Assembly (NCBI GenBank): GCA_003118195.1
Contig: BEXV01000120.1
Span: 49,145-113,144, forward strand
DNA length: 64,000 nucleotides
Direction: 5' to 3'
From: Hemicentrotus pulcherrimus
Taxonomy: Eukaryota; Echinodermata; Echinoidea; Camarodonta; Strongylocentrotidae
Shown here: positions 1-10,717 of the stretch, one piece after another
Position numbering within the stretch: position 1 is the stretch's first letter
Layout: each line of letters opens with the position of its first letter
Notes under the pieces: generated by a model
Told to the model about the DNA's origin: nothing
Seen by the model: the letters and a program-made list of their open reading frames with translations, nothing else
Databases searched by the model: none
Translations under genes and position numbers: made by a program

Positions 1-26
1 CCCCCTCTCTATCTTTCTCTCTCTCT

Positions 27-62
<36 letters not shown>
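1..62. repeat. CT microsatellite
   Basis: The window opens inside a long run of CT dinucleotides with a few interruptions. Its left end is outside the window, so the true length is unknown. Confidence 0.95.
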
Positions 63-64
<2 letters not shown>

Positions 65-865
65 CACGTGTATTATTTACATATAATTATTTACTTGTAT
101 TATATTCGTAAGAAGTGGACTACAACTGTTGAACATAGTGGGTTGTCACCGTGGGTATGTGTGGTTCGCGGGTGTGTTATTGGTGGGTGTGCGTGTGTAT
201 AAGTATGAAGCCATATTCATTGATGTCAAATTATAATTTGTTTTCATACCGACCTGGAGAGAACGCAAGGATGTGACAAACTCATCTTCTTTGAGGCAAG
301 GGAAACTGAAATATGGGTACAAATTATTTCCTTATTTCTTTAAGAAATTGTCATGTTATTGCTATATAGGCCAATAGATGAGTTTACTCACTACCAGTTC
401 TTAGCAAAGGTTGGTATAGTCCTATGTATAATAAACTGTAATGACAAATGCAAACTGGAAAGTGGGAGCTGAAAATATGAACCCTTTATTTAGTATTGAA
501 GAATTCAATAAATAAAATCAACATATAATGATTATGATACATCATATACAAATATAAAGCATATAGACCACAATAATGCTAATTATTGTGGTAATATTCA
601 TCTATACTACCAATTCATAATCTTAATACGTACTACAAATACTTTACGAAATTTGGCAAAGACTATTCAAATGAAGATCACTGACATCTGTGAAAATTTA
701 GGGATATGTTTCCACGTTATTTTTTTTCCTTGTTTGAATGAGCAATGATTCTTTTTATCACCGTAAACATGATTTAGAATGAGCACGAACAATACTGGTG
801 TTAACATTAATGTTGCGCCGTTTGGGAATTATAAGTCTGTGAATTAAGACGAGTCAGCCTATCTA

Positions 866-966
866 ACAACAATAACAAAAACAATAATAAAGATAACTGA
901 AAAAAATAATGCTACTAATAATAGTAGTAGTAGTAATAATGATAATAACAATAGTTATTATTATCA
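866..966. repeat. AAT/AAC/TAG triplet-rich low-complexity stretch
   Basis: A run of mixed AAT, AAC, TAG and ATT triplets. It marks the end of about 800 bp (63-865) of unique AT-rich sequence in which I see no gene or clear signal. Confidence 0.8.
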
Positions 967-1576
967 ATTGCTCTTACGACCGGCCAATAGAATGCTTCAA
1001 TATAGAGATTTTGTTGAATGTTATTAAATCATGTATACAGAAATGCAAAGTAACCATGGTCACTCTTTTAACGTAATTATTATCTGGGTACCAGAGATAA
1101 CAGATGCATTCGCACTTACACAATATAGACAACTTCATAGTTTACTAAGTAGAAGTGTCCACCAGAAATAAGAGATCTTGGGAACGGCAACTTTACAGCA
1201 CAAACATAGCAACATGATTGACGAAAATCAATCTGTCTCGTAAAACCACACATAATCTTTTGTTGGGCAATGCAAGAGCGAAAACAGTTATTTGTAGAAT
1301 ACATTATGTACAGAAAAATAGCGATTGTCCAACGTTTGTGGATGTTCGCTTTCTAAACTGCTGGATATCAATACGCACAGGCTCGGATCCGTTATTACGC
1401 CGTGTTATGTTTGGTAGAGATGTCATATATGTCAAGTTTGTAGGGCCATTTGCGAGGGACTAGCTACCTTCATCGCTACACGGAACGCCAAGGAAAGGAG
1501 TGTATACTAGACGAACTGAAAAGGAACGTTACAATTGTCTCAAGGATTAACCTAAATGTACATAGTTTGCGGGAGA

Positions 1577-1924
1577 TTAGTACCGGAACTGCTTGCAACC
1601 CAGATCATGGAATCCTCTCCTGCACCCGTGGAAGCAGTTTCCGAGCTTGTAGGTTGGGAAGAAAGAATGGCAGAAACTGCAGTCGCTGACGCAAACGCGA
1701 CGTCGGTCACGGCTGAATGCTTCTCCACCCCTCGTTAATCGGGAAAAGACGTCATCGTTGTCGCCCCCTTGCATCGCGTCCCACATTTCTAACTGTTGTT
1801 CATCGATGTCATTGTCGCCTTGGAGTTCGTCGACGTTCTGTTTGTCGTATGTCGGTAGAGCGTAGCTATGGATGAAGACCAGTAGCGAGCAGATCAGAAA
1901 AAGGTATTGCGATAGCGTGTTCAT
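1577..1924 (-). CDS. Eclosion-hormone-type neuropeptide precursor (secreted six-cysteine peptide)
   Basis: This 115-residue precursor has a hydrophobic signal peptide (about residues 1-22, likely cut after the Ala of HSYA). An acidic Asp/Glu/Gln-rich spacer follows (about 27-61), then monobasic sites at R62 and R65 and a strong basic site RDRRR (72-76). The C-terminal peptide (77-115) has six cysteines at 78, 82, 85, 97, 101 and 110. The spacing C-x3-C-x2-C-x11-C-x3-C-x8-C closely matches eclosion hormone, where insect members have x3, x2, x12, x3, x10. An aromatic/Tyr patch between Cys3 and Cys4 also fits. From family knowledge, EH peptides are secreted, held by three disulfides, and signal through membrane guanylyl cyclase receptors. 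I chose the second in-frame ATG because the upstream one lies across the 3' splice site at about 1938, inside the intron. The whole precursor sits in one exon ending in TAA. Unlike insect EH, a spacer and dibasic site separate signal and peptide. The alternative is another six-Cys secreted peptide; the family call is by spacing only. Confidence 0.75.
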   Translation of the reverse strand: MNTLSQYLFLICSLLVFIHSYALPTYDKQNVDELQGDNDIDEQQLEMWDAMQGGDNDDVFSRLTRGGEAFSRDRRRVCVSDCSFCHSFFPTYKLGNCFHGCRRGFHDLGCKQFRY

Positions 1925-1929
1925 TGTGG

Positions 1930-1990
1930 ACTGTAGGCTGCAGCGGGAAAACAAAATGAACAGAATGACTGTTAGTATAGTCAGATGTAA
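1930..1990 (-). promoter_or_regulatory. 3' splice site and branch point of a 5'-UTR intron of the EH-type gene
   Basis: Read on the minus strand, a perfect TACTAAC branch-point motif (1971-1977) is followed by a pyrimidine-rich tract and CTGCAG, with AG ending at 1938. A second possible acceptor, CTACAG, ends at 1931. Either would leave only a few untranslated bases before the ATG at 1924. The gene therefore probably has a separate non-coding first exon at higher coordinates, which I could not identify. Confidence 0.65.
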
Positions 1991-3153
1991 TTTAGGTTAA
2001 CTAAATTAGTAGACAATAACGAAATACAATTGATAATGTATACAACAATCTACTACTAATATCCGACTACTTTAAATCTTTCCATATTTATTCGTGATCC
2101 ACTTTTATAGTTCTTCCATATAGTGCATTCATCAAAATTCAATTCTTGAATGATTTTATTTGCAATGATAAAGCTACCTGTGGTGTACCTATCAATAATA
2201 TTGACAATAAAAGGTGACGGTAAAATGAATTAAAGGAATATTAACGAAGGAAAAGGACATGATGATAATTATGTTGTATTCTTCTATAACCCCGCTCGTT
2301 TGCTTTGCTCCCTCCATTTTAAAGTTCTAGTGCGACCCTTGGGCACATGACTCTAAGTGTGCTAACGAACCTTGCGCATTTTGCTCCGCCACTCCCTGTT
2401 AACTACATGTATAATCTAAGCAAGATGTTGATGTTGGTTGTATCTTTGGCGTTCAGTCAAATTTGACTAGTTCTACCATATCTGGCTCTCTAATCTAATC
2501 AGTCGATGTAGCTTATCTGCATGTAGACCAATAATTTGAGGGCTTCTACTGCTGCCTAGTTTCCATATGGTTATTTCTGTTCTTAATTCCGTTCCGTGGA
2601 TTCAAAATAACATTCAACTTATGGACCTTAATCAATACGTTTGTCACTGTTTGGTGTTTGTGCTTATGATAATTCCTCTCAACAGCTTTTTTACTTGTCA
2701 CTTCGCTACAATAAAACTTTTGTGATGATTTGATAAACTAGTTCGCGTCTCACCCTCCAGCGTCTTCTTTAAAAGAACCTATGGTAATAAGTGATGATTT
2801 CAATATTATACCATTCTAAATACTACGTTTTTATTTCATGTGTACTCTGAATAAAACAAATGTTGTGGTTATGATCTTGAAAGGATTTAGATTGAATGAT
2901 ATTGCAACTTGACTATCTATTCTGCTGTAACAAAATGGTTAAGGGAGATACTTTATTCAATGTGTTGATATCATACTTAATGTAAGGGAAGAAATGAAAA
3001 CCATATTTTAAATAGCACCGTTTATTACCGAACGGATGCGGCAGGTCAGAAGGTTATACCTTGGTTGCAAGTATTGTGGACTTTCACCTGCAATTGGGGT
3101 GTAAAAAGGGGAGCATTCCGGCTAAGCCCTATGCCGAGAAAAGGAAAAACCTC
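1991..3153. other. Intron or intergenic AT-rich DNA
   Basis: This is unique AT-rich sequence upstream of the EH-type coding exon, probably part of its 5' intron. A pyrimidine-biased block near 2280-2400 resembles the decayed repeat fragments common in invertebrate genomes. I see no open frame worth calling. Confidence 0.4.
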
Positions 3154-3329
3154 GAAAACTTCGAAAAACCTGAGGCCCGTTGCATGAAATTTAGCATTGA
3201 CAGTATCTTTGCAATTCGTGGTAGCTTACATGGAAACCCTTTTTTATATTTGCTGTTGAGTGAAGTCGCCATGGTAGTTACCATTAGTGGTAAGTTTTAT
3301 GCCACGTGCCCAGGTTGTTTCAAGTTTTC
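3154..3329. mobile_element. Palindromic MITE-like element, copy 1
   Basis: The two ends are imperfect inverted repeats. GAAAACTT near 3154 is answered by AAGTTTTC near 3322. AACCTGaGGCccGTtGCAT on the left is mirrored by the complement of ATGccACgtGCCcAGGTT on the right. The interior carries the phrase CCATGGTAGTTACCATT. A shorter relative lies at 38990-39112, sharing the central block around GTTGAGTGA and GCCATGGTAGTTA. There is no coding capacity, so it is a non-autonomous element or its relic. Target duplications are not clear. Confidence 0.5.
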
Positions 3330-5078
3330 TCCTACATGAGATTAAAATGGATGATGTCCACGGAAAGGGGAAAGCAGCACGTACATCAAAGTCAAAGTCA
3401 ATCTATAGAAGATTAACTAGTTTTACTTGCATTAAGCTATTGAAAATGTCTTTATAAATATATACATTTTCAACACAGTCAATGTGCTACAGGGTGTTCG
3501 ATTTGTTTCAAAATAGTTTACTTTCTTCATTTTTATAATCATCTTTATTTGTAATAGCGGACAGATATATTTGTTTTGCGGGAAAGGTACCCCAAAGTGC
3601 ATTAAAGAGATTAGATTTAAGATTAATGATGCAAAACAGAAAACAGAAAGGTAGAAACCAAAAAATCGTTCAATCAATCTCGGCCAAAAGCCAGTTTCAT
3701 TGTCAGTCGTGCACTAAAAGGCCGAATCTAAATCATTTAATACCTTTACCACACCTTATTCTTATTTGAGGAATAGATTGCCATTTCCAATACCGGAATC
3801 TGGTTACAACCGTGCTCTTTTGTTGATGCTCCTCATGGTCGTATATAAAGTGAGAATAGGTTGGGTACTATATCGGTGTATTATCGGAGAGAAAGCGGCC
3901 AACCTGCACCGGGTATTCTATTGGGTTAGACAGCTTGGTAAACCAGGTCATAATCGGTCTAATGACTAATGTACATATCATCCAATGAACCTTTTGACAT
4001 GCTATCCCACAGATCATCAGCATAGAGCAAATCTCTACAAATGCATCCATCTCTGACAAAGTAAATGGGTTATTGTACCCTTCATATCACACGTTATGAA
4101 TCGATAATTACCATCAATCATTTTGATGGTCAGTTTGTGTGCCTCCATGAGCCGTCTTTTCTAGAGCGCATGACGGTTACTTAATCATTACAAAAGCTGG
4201 TGATGTATTATTAAAAAGAACCTTCTTTTCACCCGTATTATGATGATATTAGGCGAAGGCGTGATGGACGTGCGTTCGCCGACATGATATTTTTTCATTT
4301 TGTTGTATCTCATGGACTTTCTTTCGCGGGCACGCGCCGACTTCTCATCGCCACAGCCTCCTAGCCGTGCTAAATAGAGTAACATGACACGGCCTATTCA
4401 TAATGGAATCCATTGGTGAGGTGGAGGGATGAATAAGAGAATGGATGGCCATGGCTCAATTGCAGACTGTCTCATCAAATGGCATTTCATCCACACACGT
4501 AGACCATCTTCAGACTTTATCACCTTTTCCATAACAGACAGAAGTAGAAGAAAAAAAAAAACCACACCACGAAATGAGAGCCACACAGCGTCTCTTCATT
4601 CACCTATCGTATCGTGATTTTTCTAATGTAATTTACCAGGATGATGCCTTCAGTTATGGAAAAAAGAAGAAGAGGAGAATAGTTCTTTCGAGAAAATGAC
4701 TAGCCATAGTGAAATGTCCTTCGTCCTTGTCGTTGCGAGTGGACTAACGCTGCGCCTATTAACCTTCAGCTTTTTGTCTCAAATACAGAAAATAATAGCT
4801 CTGTCTCAAGTAATACGTAGTGTACCAATAGACCCACACTGCAACTGCCTAGTGTATCAAAAAAGAACTAACACTTAAATGGCGCCATAGTATACCACCA
4901 GGTATTGGAATCAGTTGCAAGGTTACATTTGAAATAACCATCACACTTTCTCTGGTAAAAAACTTAATGTCAAACTACTAATTTGAAGGCGCCTATGTAG
5001 ATTTCAATATTCGTTTTCACGATGCAAGCTCAAAGTGGTTGAACCATTGAAACCCATACCATATCATTATTATACAGT
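3330..5078. other. AT-rich unique DNA without a supported gene
   Basis: Several 60-80 codon open frames occur here, but none has a recognisable domain, convincing codon pattern or exon signals. I see no RNA gene. Confidence 0.4.
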
Positions 5079-5080
5079 TA

Positions 5081-5289
5081 CACTCTAAAAACTGAAATGT
5101 TAAATCACCATCTAAAAGGGCAGAGGAGTGACCAATCTTTCAAAATGGTAAATTAACACTTTGAACATGCTTGATCCAACACTAAACAGGTTGAATCCAG
5201 CATGTTAAAAGTATCAATCTGACATTTTGAAAGAGTGGTCACTCCTTGGCCCTTTTAAATGGTGATTTAACATGTCAGTTTTTAGAGTG
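5081..5289. mobile_element. 209-bp palindromic MITE with 67-bp terminal inverted repeats and TA target duplication
   Basis: The left end begins CACTCTAAAAACTG and the right end is its reverse complement. The match continues for 67 bp on each side (5081-5147 and 5223-5289) with only a handful of mismatches. The remaining core is itself largely palindromic (AACATGC...GCATGTT). A TA dinucleotide flanks each end (5079-5080 and 5290-5291), as expected for mariner/Tc1-like or similar insertions that duplicate TA. No transposase is present, so it depended on a partner element. The good arm match suggests a fairly young insertion. Confidence 0.85.
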
Positions 5290-5291
5290 TA

Positions 5292-8200
5292 CGTTATCCT
5301 AATATCCATAATTACTGACACATCAACAGGAAGCATCGTTCGAGGTATAACCTATAGAAGGGAAGAGGACTATATCATAAGCTGTCATGTTGCGGGGGAG
5401 TTAATAAATTGCTATGACCAGAATGGTAAAAAAAAAGGCCTCCCCATCCTACTCGTAAACCCTCCCTAAAGAGGTAAAAGTTCTGTAGGATGATTGATCA
5501 GTGATAAGTTTGAAGGAAAGACATCTGGTGGACATTCAATGTTCTTGCATACGGCCAATGTTCGTGATTCCTGTCTTGATAGCACGATTGGACCAGAACT
5601 GCCAAGAAGCAGCAACTTAACCTACTTTGGTGATGACTTTGAGTCATACAGTGGAAAGCTCAAAGTGTGAAATTGAACACAATTTCTACGTATCAATGAA
5701 AGTAACATGTCAAACACACATCTCTTGGAGAGAGAAAAAAAGTCGAACATTACTACTTTTACAATGCATTGAGCAGTCTTGTAAATGAAGAATAGCAAAT
5801 CACAATTGCGTTCCGTCAGTTAAATGATTCTATCCTCGTAACCAACACAAAAAAGTTCAATATTAATGTTAAAAAATCAGCATCATTTTTTGTAGTCTGT
5901 ATCTATGAAATATTATTTTTAATTGCTTTTTTGAGAGTGTGAAATGTCCTTGAAGAAAAAAACTACGATGTTATTTTGTTCACTTTAATTTTGGAAAACC
6001 AACATTATTGGAGGATATCGTTTACATTACGCTTATTCCTTCTAAAAAGATATGAATCATTAAGTTGCTCGATTGTGGAGAGGATGGGTTTGGGGTAAAA
6101 TCTGCTGGGGATATAAGAGCAGAATTATTTACCAGTCAACAACAAAATCAAAATCAAAGATCAAAGATGATGTTCAAAACTTTACAAATTTGTACACCCC
6201 CTCCTTCCGAGAGCAATTGGATTGGATGACATCCCCATTCCCAAACGACATCTCTTGACACGACTTTTCGCTCAGTACATCGTTTGATTATATAGAGGAA
6301 AGGATTTGCAGCTTCAGTCATGTGTTTAACCCACAAGGTCTAGAGTCAGAAGGGATATATCACTTCACCTATTTCTCGGCTTTCTTTTGGGGTGACCCTC
6401 CCCAATTCTACAGTGATACAATATTGACCGTAAGAGCACTTTGTGATCTTCCAATGGTAAAGTTCAGGGTAAGAGAGCTCCTAGTCATCTCTTGCGATGT
6501 TTTACTTCTACAATTTACATGTATGCGTCAACAGCCTGTACCAGACTTTGTGCACATTTCTATGTTGTAGCTATATTGTTCAGAATGTTGATAAACATTA
6601 CTCACAACACCATTATCCCGTACAAATCGTGACCTCTCCCATGAGGCGCCCCAGCTAGACAACCCGATTTCCAATCAAGGATGTCAAGACCATCGTACAC
6701 GGTCATCAGAGTCTCCACATTTGTCTTTTTTTCGTATAAATCTCATCTTAGCAATTTCGTGCATCTCTCTACCATCTTTACCTCGACAGCAACAATATTG
6801 ACCTCGGCAAAATCCCATGTGCCAGCGTGCGTATCGCGGTTCAACATCATCAGCTTGACTAAACCACACCGTTTCTATATCGGCCAGCCGCTGGGAGCCG
6901 AATATTTCCACGGATATAATGACATATCGGTCTGAAACTAGGATTGGTTGATTTCTATTGAGCCTGGGATGAACTGATTACCCGTGAGAGCCAAGAAGCC
7001 TTTAGACATATACTGTCCACAGTTATTTTATCGTAGCAGCCTTTGATTGCCTCTCACTAACATTGTTCTGGATGCCATTCACACCCAAAAGAATGTAATT
7101 TCGGCTGGCTGTATGCATTTACTTTGATCAATGGGATTTGCTTTGATGTTTCCATAGCCTACTTCATTATGTGGCTGTCTCACTTTGGGATTGTTCATTG
7201 CTTCGATGCAATTGAAAGAAGATCTATACAATACAACTTTAATCAACTTTCTGTATGTTATTAAGGAAAAATCCCTTCTCAAAACTTGGCCCCCAAAAAG
7301 CCTTCACAGTGTTTACACAAAACTGTATGTCTCTTGAACCAAGTCGAGTTATGGGCATAGCGTAATAGGAAATTTGTCGAATGTAACTATGAGCGCCTTC
7401 ATCCTGCCAGTTGGGCTCGGGTTGCAATTGGGTTTCAGCTTTGCTTTATGGTAAACTTATTATATAGTGGGAGGTCCAGTGTCGAAATGTAAAGAGTTTG
7501 GTTGGGTGTAAAAGAAAATTTGCCCGTGAAGCGATTGTCGTCGGAGCATCATGTTACCATCCAATCTGGAATCTTTCATTTGCACCTCTGACCTTAAACG
7601 TGCCGCTCTGTGTGAAATTCAAGTCCTACAAAATACTCATCTATCACACCTTAAAAAAGAGGTTGAACAGTAAGATGACAGACAAAGATGTAACAGTCAC
7701 CGCAATCTTAGTTATATATTCTTAGTTATATATCTTAGTAGATGATAAGACAAATACACGAATAAAGTCAGATTAAATCTGGCAAATGCATTCCTATAGA
7801 AGAATATACCTTGAACTTTGAACGACCGCGTCATATCTCAAAATATATTGTGAGAGAGAGCGAGATATTTATACATATCTCATATCGTCTGTTTAAAGTC
7901 AATTTTTTAGGGTATTGAGAAAGTGGTATCATCTGGTAGATCTCATTTTGCTCTTTCTGATGATAGTATTATGCCTGCTTGTATATCTAAATATATTTTC
8001 GTAAAATAGATATATGACATAATCAAGAAACAAGAGTATTACGAATCAAAAGAAAATATCAGGAATTGACTAATGATATTGCTGATGAAAAGGGCTCTGC
8101 AAGTGAAAATTAGATAACGGTTGAGATTATGCTTGATATTTGCAATATAAAAAAAGAGTTTTGCAAAGTAGTATTCAGCAGTACGAGTAAGGGACATTTT

Positions 8201-8555
8201 GTTTTTTATTCTTAACCATCACTCCGATTGTTCAGTCAGATTAGATAAATCAGTTTAAATCTATCGAAACTATTGATTTTTACATGAATTTAACTTGGTT
8301 TACATGTCACTAGTACAAGTGCATGATTACATAGAAATATCAATGAAAATTGAAAACGAAAAGAGTTCTTTGTGCATTTTCAGTTAGCAAGCAATTGCAC
8401 GATAATAGGCAGCTAATCGAAGGACACCTTTTATAGACAATTTTGTACAGTCTTTTGCTTTTCAATAAACACTCATGTACATCAGAACATTTTATTTTTT
8501 CAATTTGTTTACACAAAATTATTTGTAACGATGCCATGTGTGTGTGTATTTACAG
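5292..8555. other. AT-rich unique DNA without a supported gene
   Basis: I find no recognisable coding exon, RNA gene or mobile element in these 3.2 kb. Short GA-rich and TATA-rich tracts occur near 7850-7880 and 7710-7735. A possible minus-strand donor (GTGAGTAAT near 6598) has no convincing partner. Confidence 0.4.
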
Positions 8556-8662
8556 GCTTATCTGTGTACCATGAAAAGTGATCAAACACCAGAGTTGGAA
8601 ATGATGATCCCATTGAACTGGCTATTCATCGAACATCACAGACATAACCACACGATATTGAG
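8556..8662 (+). other. Candidate internal exon (107 nt), function unknown
   Basis: A GT/T-rich tract ending TTTACAG (AG at 8554-8555) precedes this segment, and a consensus donor GAG|GTAAGT follows it. Of the three forward frames only the first is open across all 107 nt. It reads about 35 residues beginning AYLCTMKSD and ends mid-codon (phase 2). The other two frames stop within 30 nt. I do not recognise the peptide. It could be a short coding exon, a 5'-UTR exon (an ATG is present) or an exon of a non-coding transcript. Confidence 0.4.
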
Positions 8663-9034
8663 GTAAGTTCTATAAATTACGTCACATCGGTTGTAACAAA
8701 GGTAAATTACTTTTCATCAATTTAAATCAGCGAAATCACTTGTAATGATAGGTGGATATCACTGGTCTTTTCCCATGATAGTAATTAGTGTAGGTTCAAA
8801 TGTTAAAAAGGTTGATATTTGATACTCATATTGAAAGGCACACATTTTTTGTTGGTGTCTCTGTGCATTTGCTAAACGAACATCCACAACGATGACAAAA
8901 GAGTCAATAAAGTGAAAGGCTTCCGCTTAAAGTCATTCCATCATTTTCAAGATGTTATGATAAAGAATTAATAAAGGATAACGAATTTAAAAACTTCAAG
9001 TAAGATGAATCTGGCCTCGCCGGAACTTCTGGGC

Positions 9035-9098
9035 CTTATACCAGGGCGAACTGTTAAGGCATTGGGATTCTAAGCTTGGGACCCGGGTAAGATTCTCA
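9035..9098 (+). repeat. tRNA-derived SINE relic
   Basis: GTTAAGGCATTGGG followed by ACCCGGGTAAGATTC resembles the D-arm to T-arm stretch of a tRNA-like SINE head. The A-box-like part is near 9043-9053 and a decayed B-box-like part near 9085-9095. The B box lacks the consensus TTCGA core, so this is an old, inactive copy at best. Confidence 0.35.
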
Positions 9099-9489
9099 AG
9101 AAAAACTTATTTTTCTTTAACCTTTGCACACATTCAGACTGGATAGCAGCAATTTGTTACTTTGATAAAGACAAGCACCGTTGTTCTCCAATTTTACTTT
9201 CTCCAAATCACAGTGTACACTAAAATATGAACACATCAGGTATTATTTTTCGGGGTTTTGGGAGTGACATGTGCCCTCTTTATTGCATTGGCAGTTTACA
9301 ACCAAACAACTATGAAGGTGATTGCACTTCAACGTTCACAATCATAAGCCAAATAATCTGGATTCACAAAATCCACTTACAGGTTCAATAACGATTGCAG
9401 TACTTCCAACGTCATAATAATAAGACACCAAAATTGGCTGAGGAGGTCTATTAGGTTTTTCATAAAGTTGCATTGTCATTTAAAAATAT

Positions 9490-9540
9490 TTAGCAGGATT
9501 CGAATGAAGATCCATCGTGGCAATTCACTGCGCTCTTATT
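9490..9540 (-). repeat. Possible tRNA-like SINE fragment
   Basis: On the minus strand AGCGCAGTGAATTG is followed by CATTCGAATCC, which resembles a tRNA A-box region and a good B box (9496-9506). The distance between them is too short for an intact tRNA head, so an internal deletion is likely. Confidence 0.25.
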
Positions 9541-10679
9541 ACAAGTAGTAGTGCTCCTGTATTCCTATAGTAGTATTGTAATATTTCATATCTTATGTTT
9601 ATGTTTATGTTTTTGCAATATGAATGTGAAATGTTACTTGTCCACCCATTGAGGAAAAGTGGATATGTTATTCCACTAACATTGTTTGGCAAGACGTTAA
9701 TCTACAATTGCCACACTCAACCCAGGTGTAGTAAGTGGGCACCTCACTAAGTTATTCCTTGAAATGGACTGCACGCTATAACAGTTGCCAGAGCTAGAGC
9801 CATCTCTCTATAAGCGCTTAAATAAATGTATATCACAATGCCATATGCACTTTCCAAGAGTAGAATATTGATATTATTATTACTACTGAACCTGAAAAAC
9901 TGGTTCACCACATTTTCATCTTTGGATGTTATTTTTTTTTACTTTTCATCTAATTGATGATCATGATGACGTACATTACACAACATTTGGCATTGCATGT
10001 ATTTTTAAAAGACATCTAAAGAAACAGAAACCTCAATTCCCCCCATCTGCTTTAATGTTGAATGGCATGATTTGAAATACTCCCCCACTTTTTTCCCTCT
10101 CCCCCAACGAATCGTGTTGTAAACAGGAAACATGTTCTGCATCCACCTACGCATAGAGTTCTACCTTTTGTCCGAGTTGTTACGTTCACTCTAATGATAT
10201 AATATAATATAATAAGCTGGTGTATATAGGCTCGTTTTGAATCGGCCTCCTCCTCATGCTATTGTCCAAATTGGGCCATGTAATTGATGAAATATCAATG
10301 ATATATGACTCAGCTGACAATGATACTATGAATCCATTACCAGCATCACGTAGGAAAAATTCACAAATTACCAGCCAATCATAATTTTGTAATGCTAGCA
10401 CAATTCTCAATCTCAATGCGTGTCTATTTTTGAATTTCCCAGTATCGAGTATGTAAAAATGATATATTTTCTAAGAGTAGTTGTAAAATGAACATGTTTA
10501 TAATGCATTCTATAGGAGGTTGGTTGAATCTAGTGGCTTTGCATGTTGAAGTAGTACGAAGAACAGCATTTCATTAAAAAAATGCGTTGAGCAAGAGCTG
10601 ATAATGTAACTTCCTTTTGTAGTAAATCCAAAACGAATTCAATCAAGCTATTATTTTCTTCTCATCTTTTACAACATAG

Positions 10680-10717
10680 TGTGTTCTCCTGCCTGAAATG
10701 TGCTTCGAGACTGATAG
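10680..10717 (+). other. Candidate micro-exon (38 nt)
   Basis: A pyrimidine-rich tract ending ACAACATAG precedes it, and GATAG|GTAAGT follows. Joined to the candidate exon at 8556-8662, the reading frame stays open (phase 2 into this exon). That is suggestive but weak for so short a piece. No homology is recognised. Confidence 0.25.
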
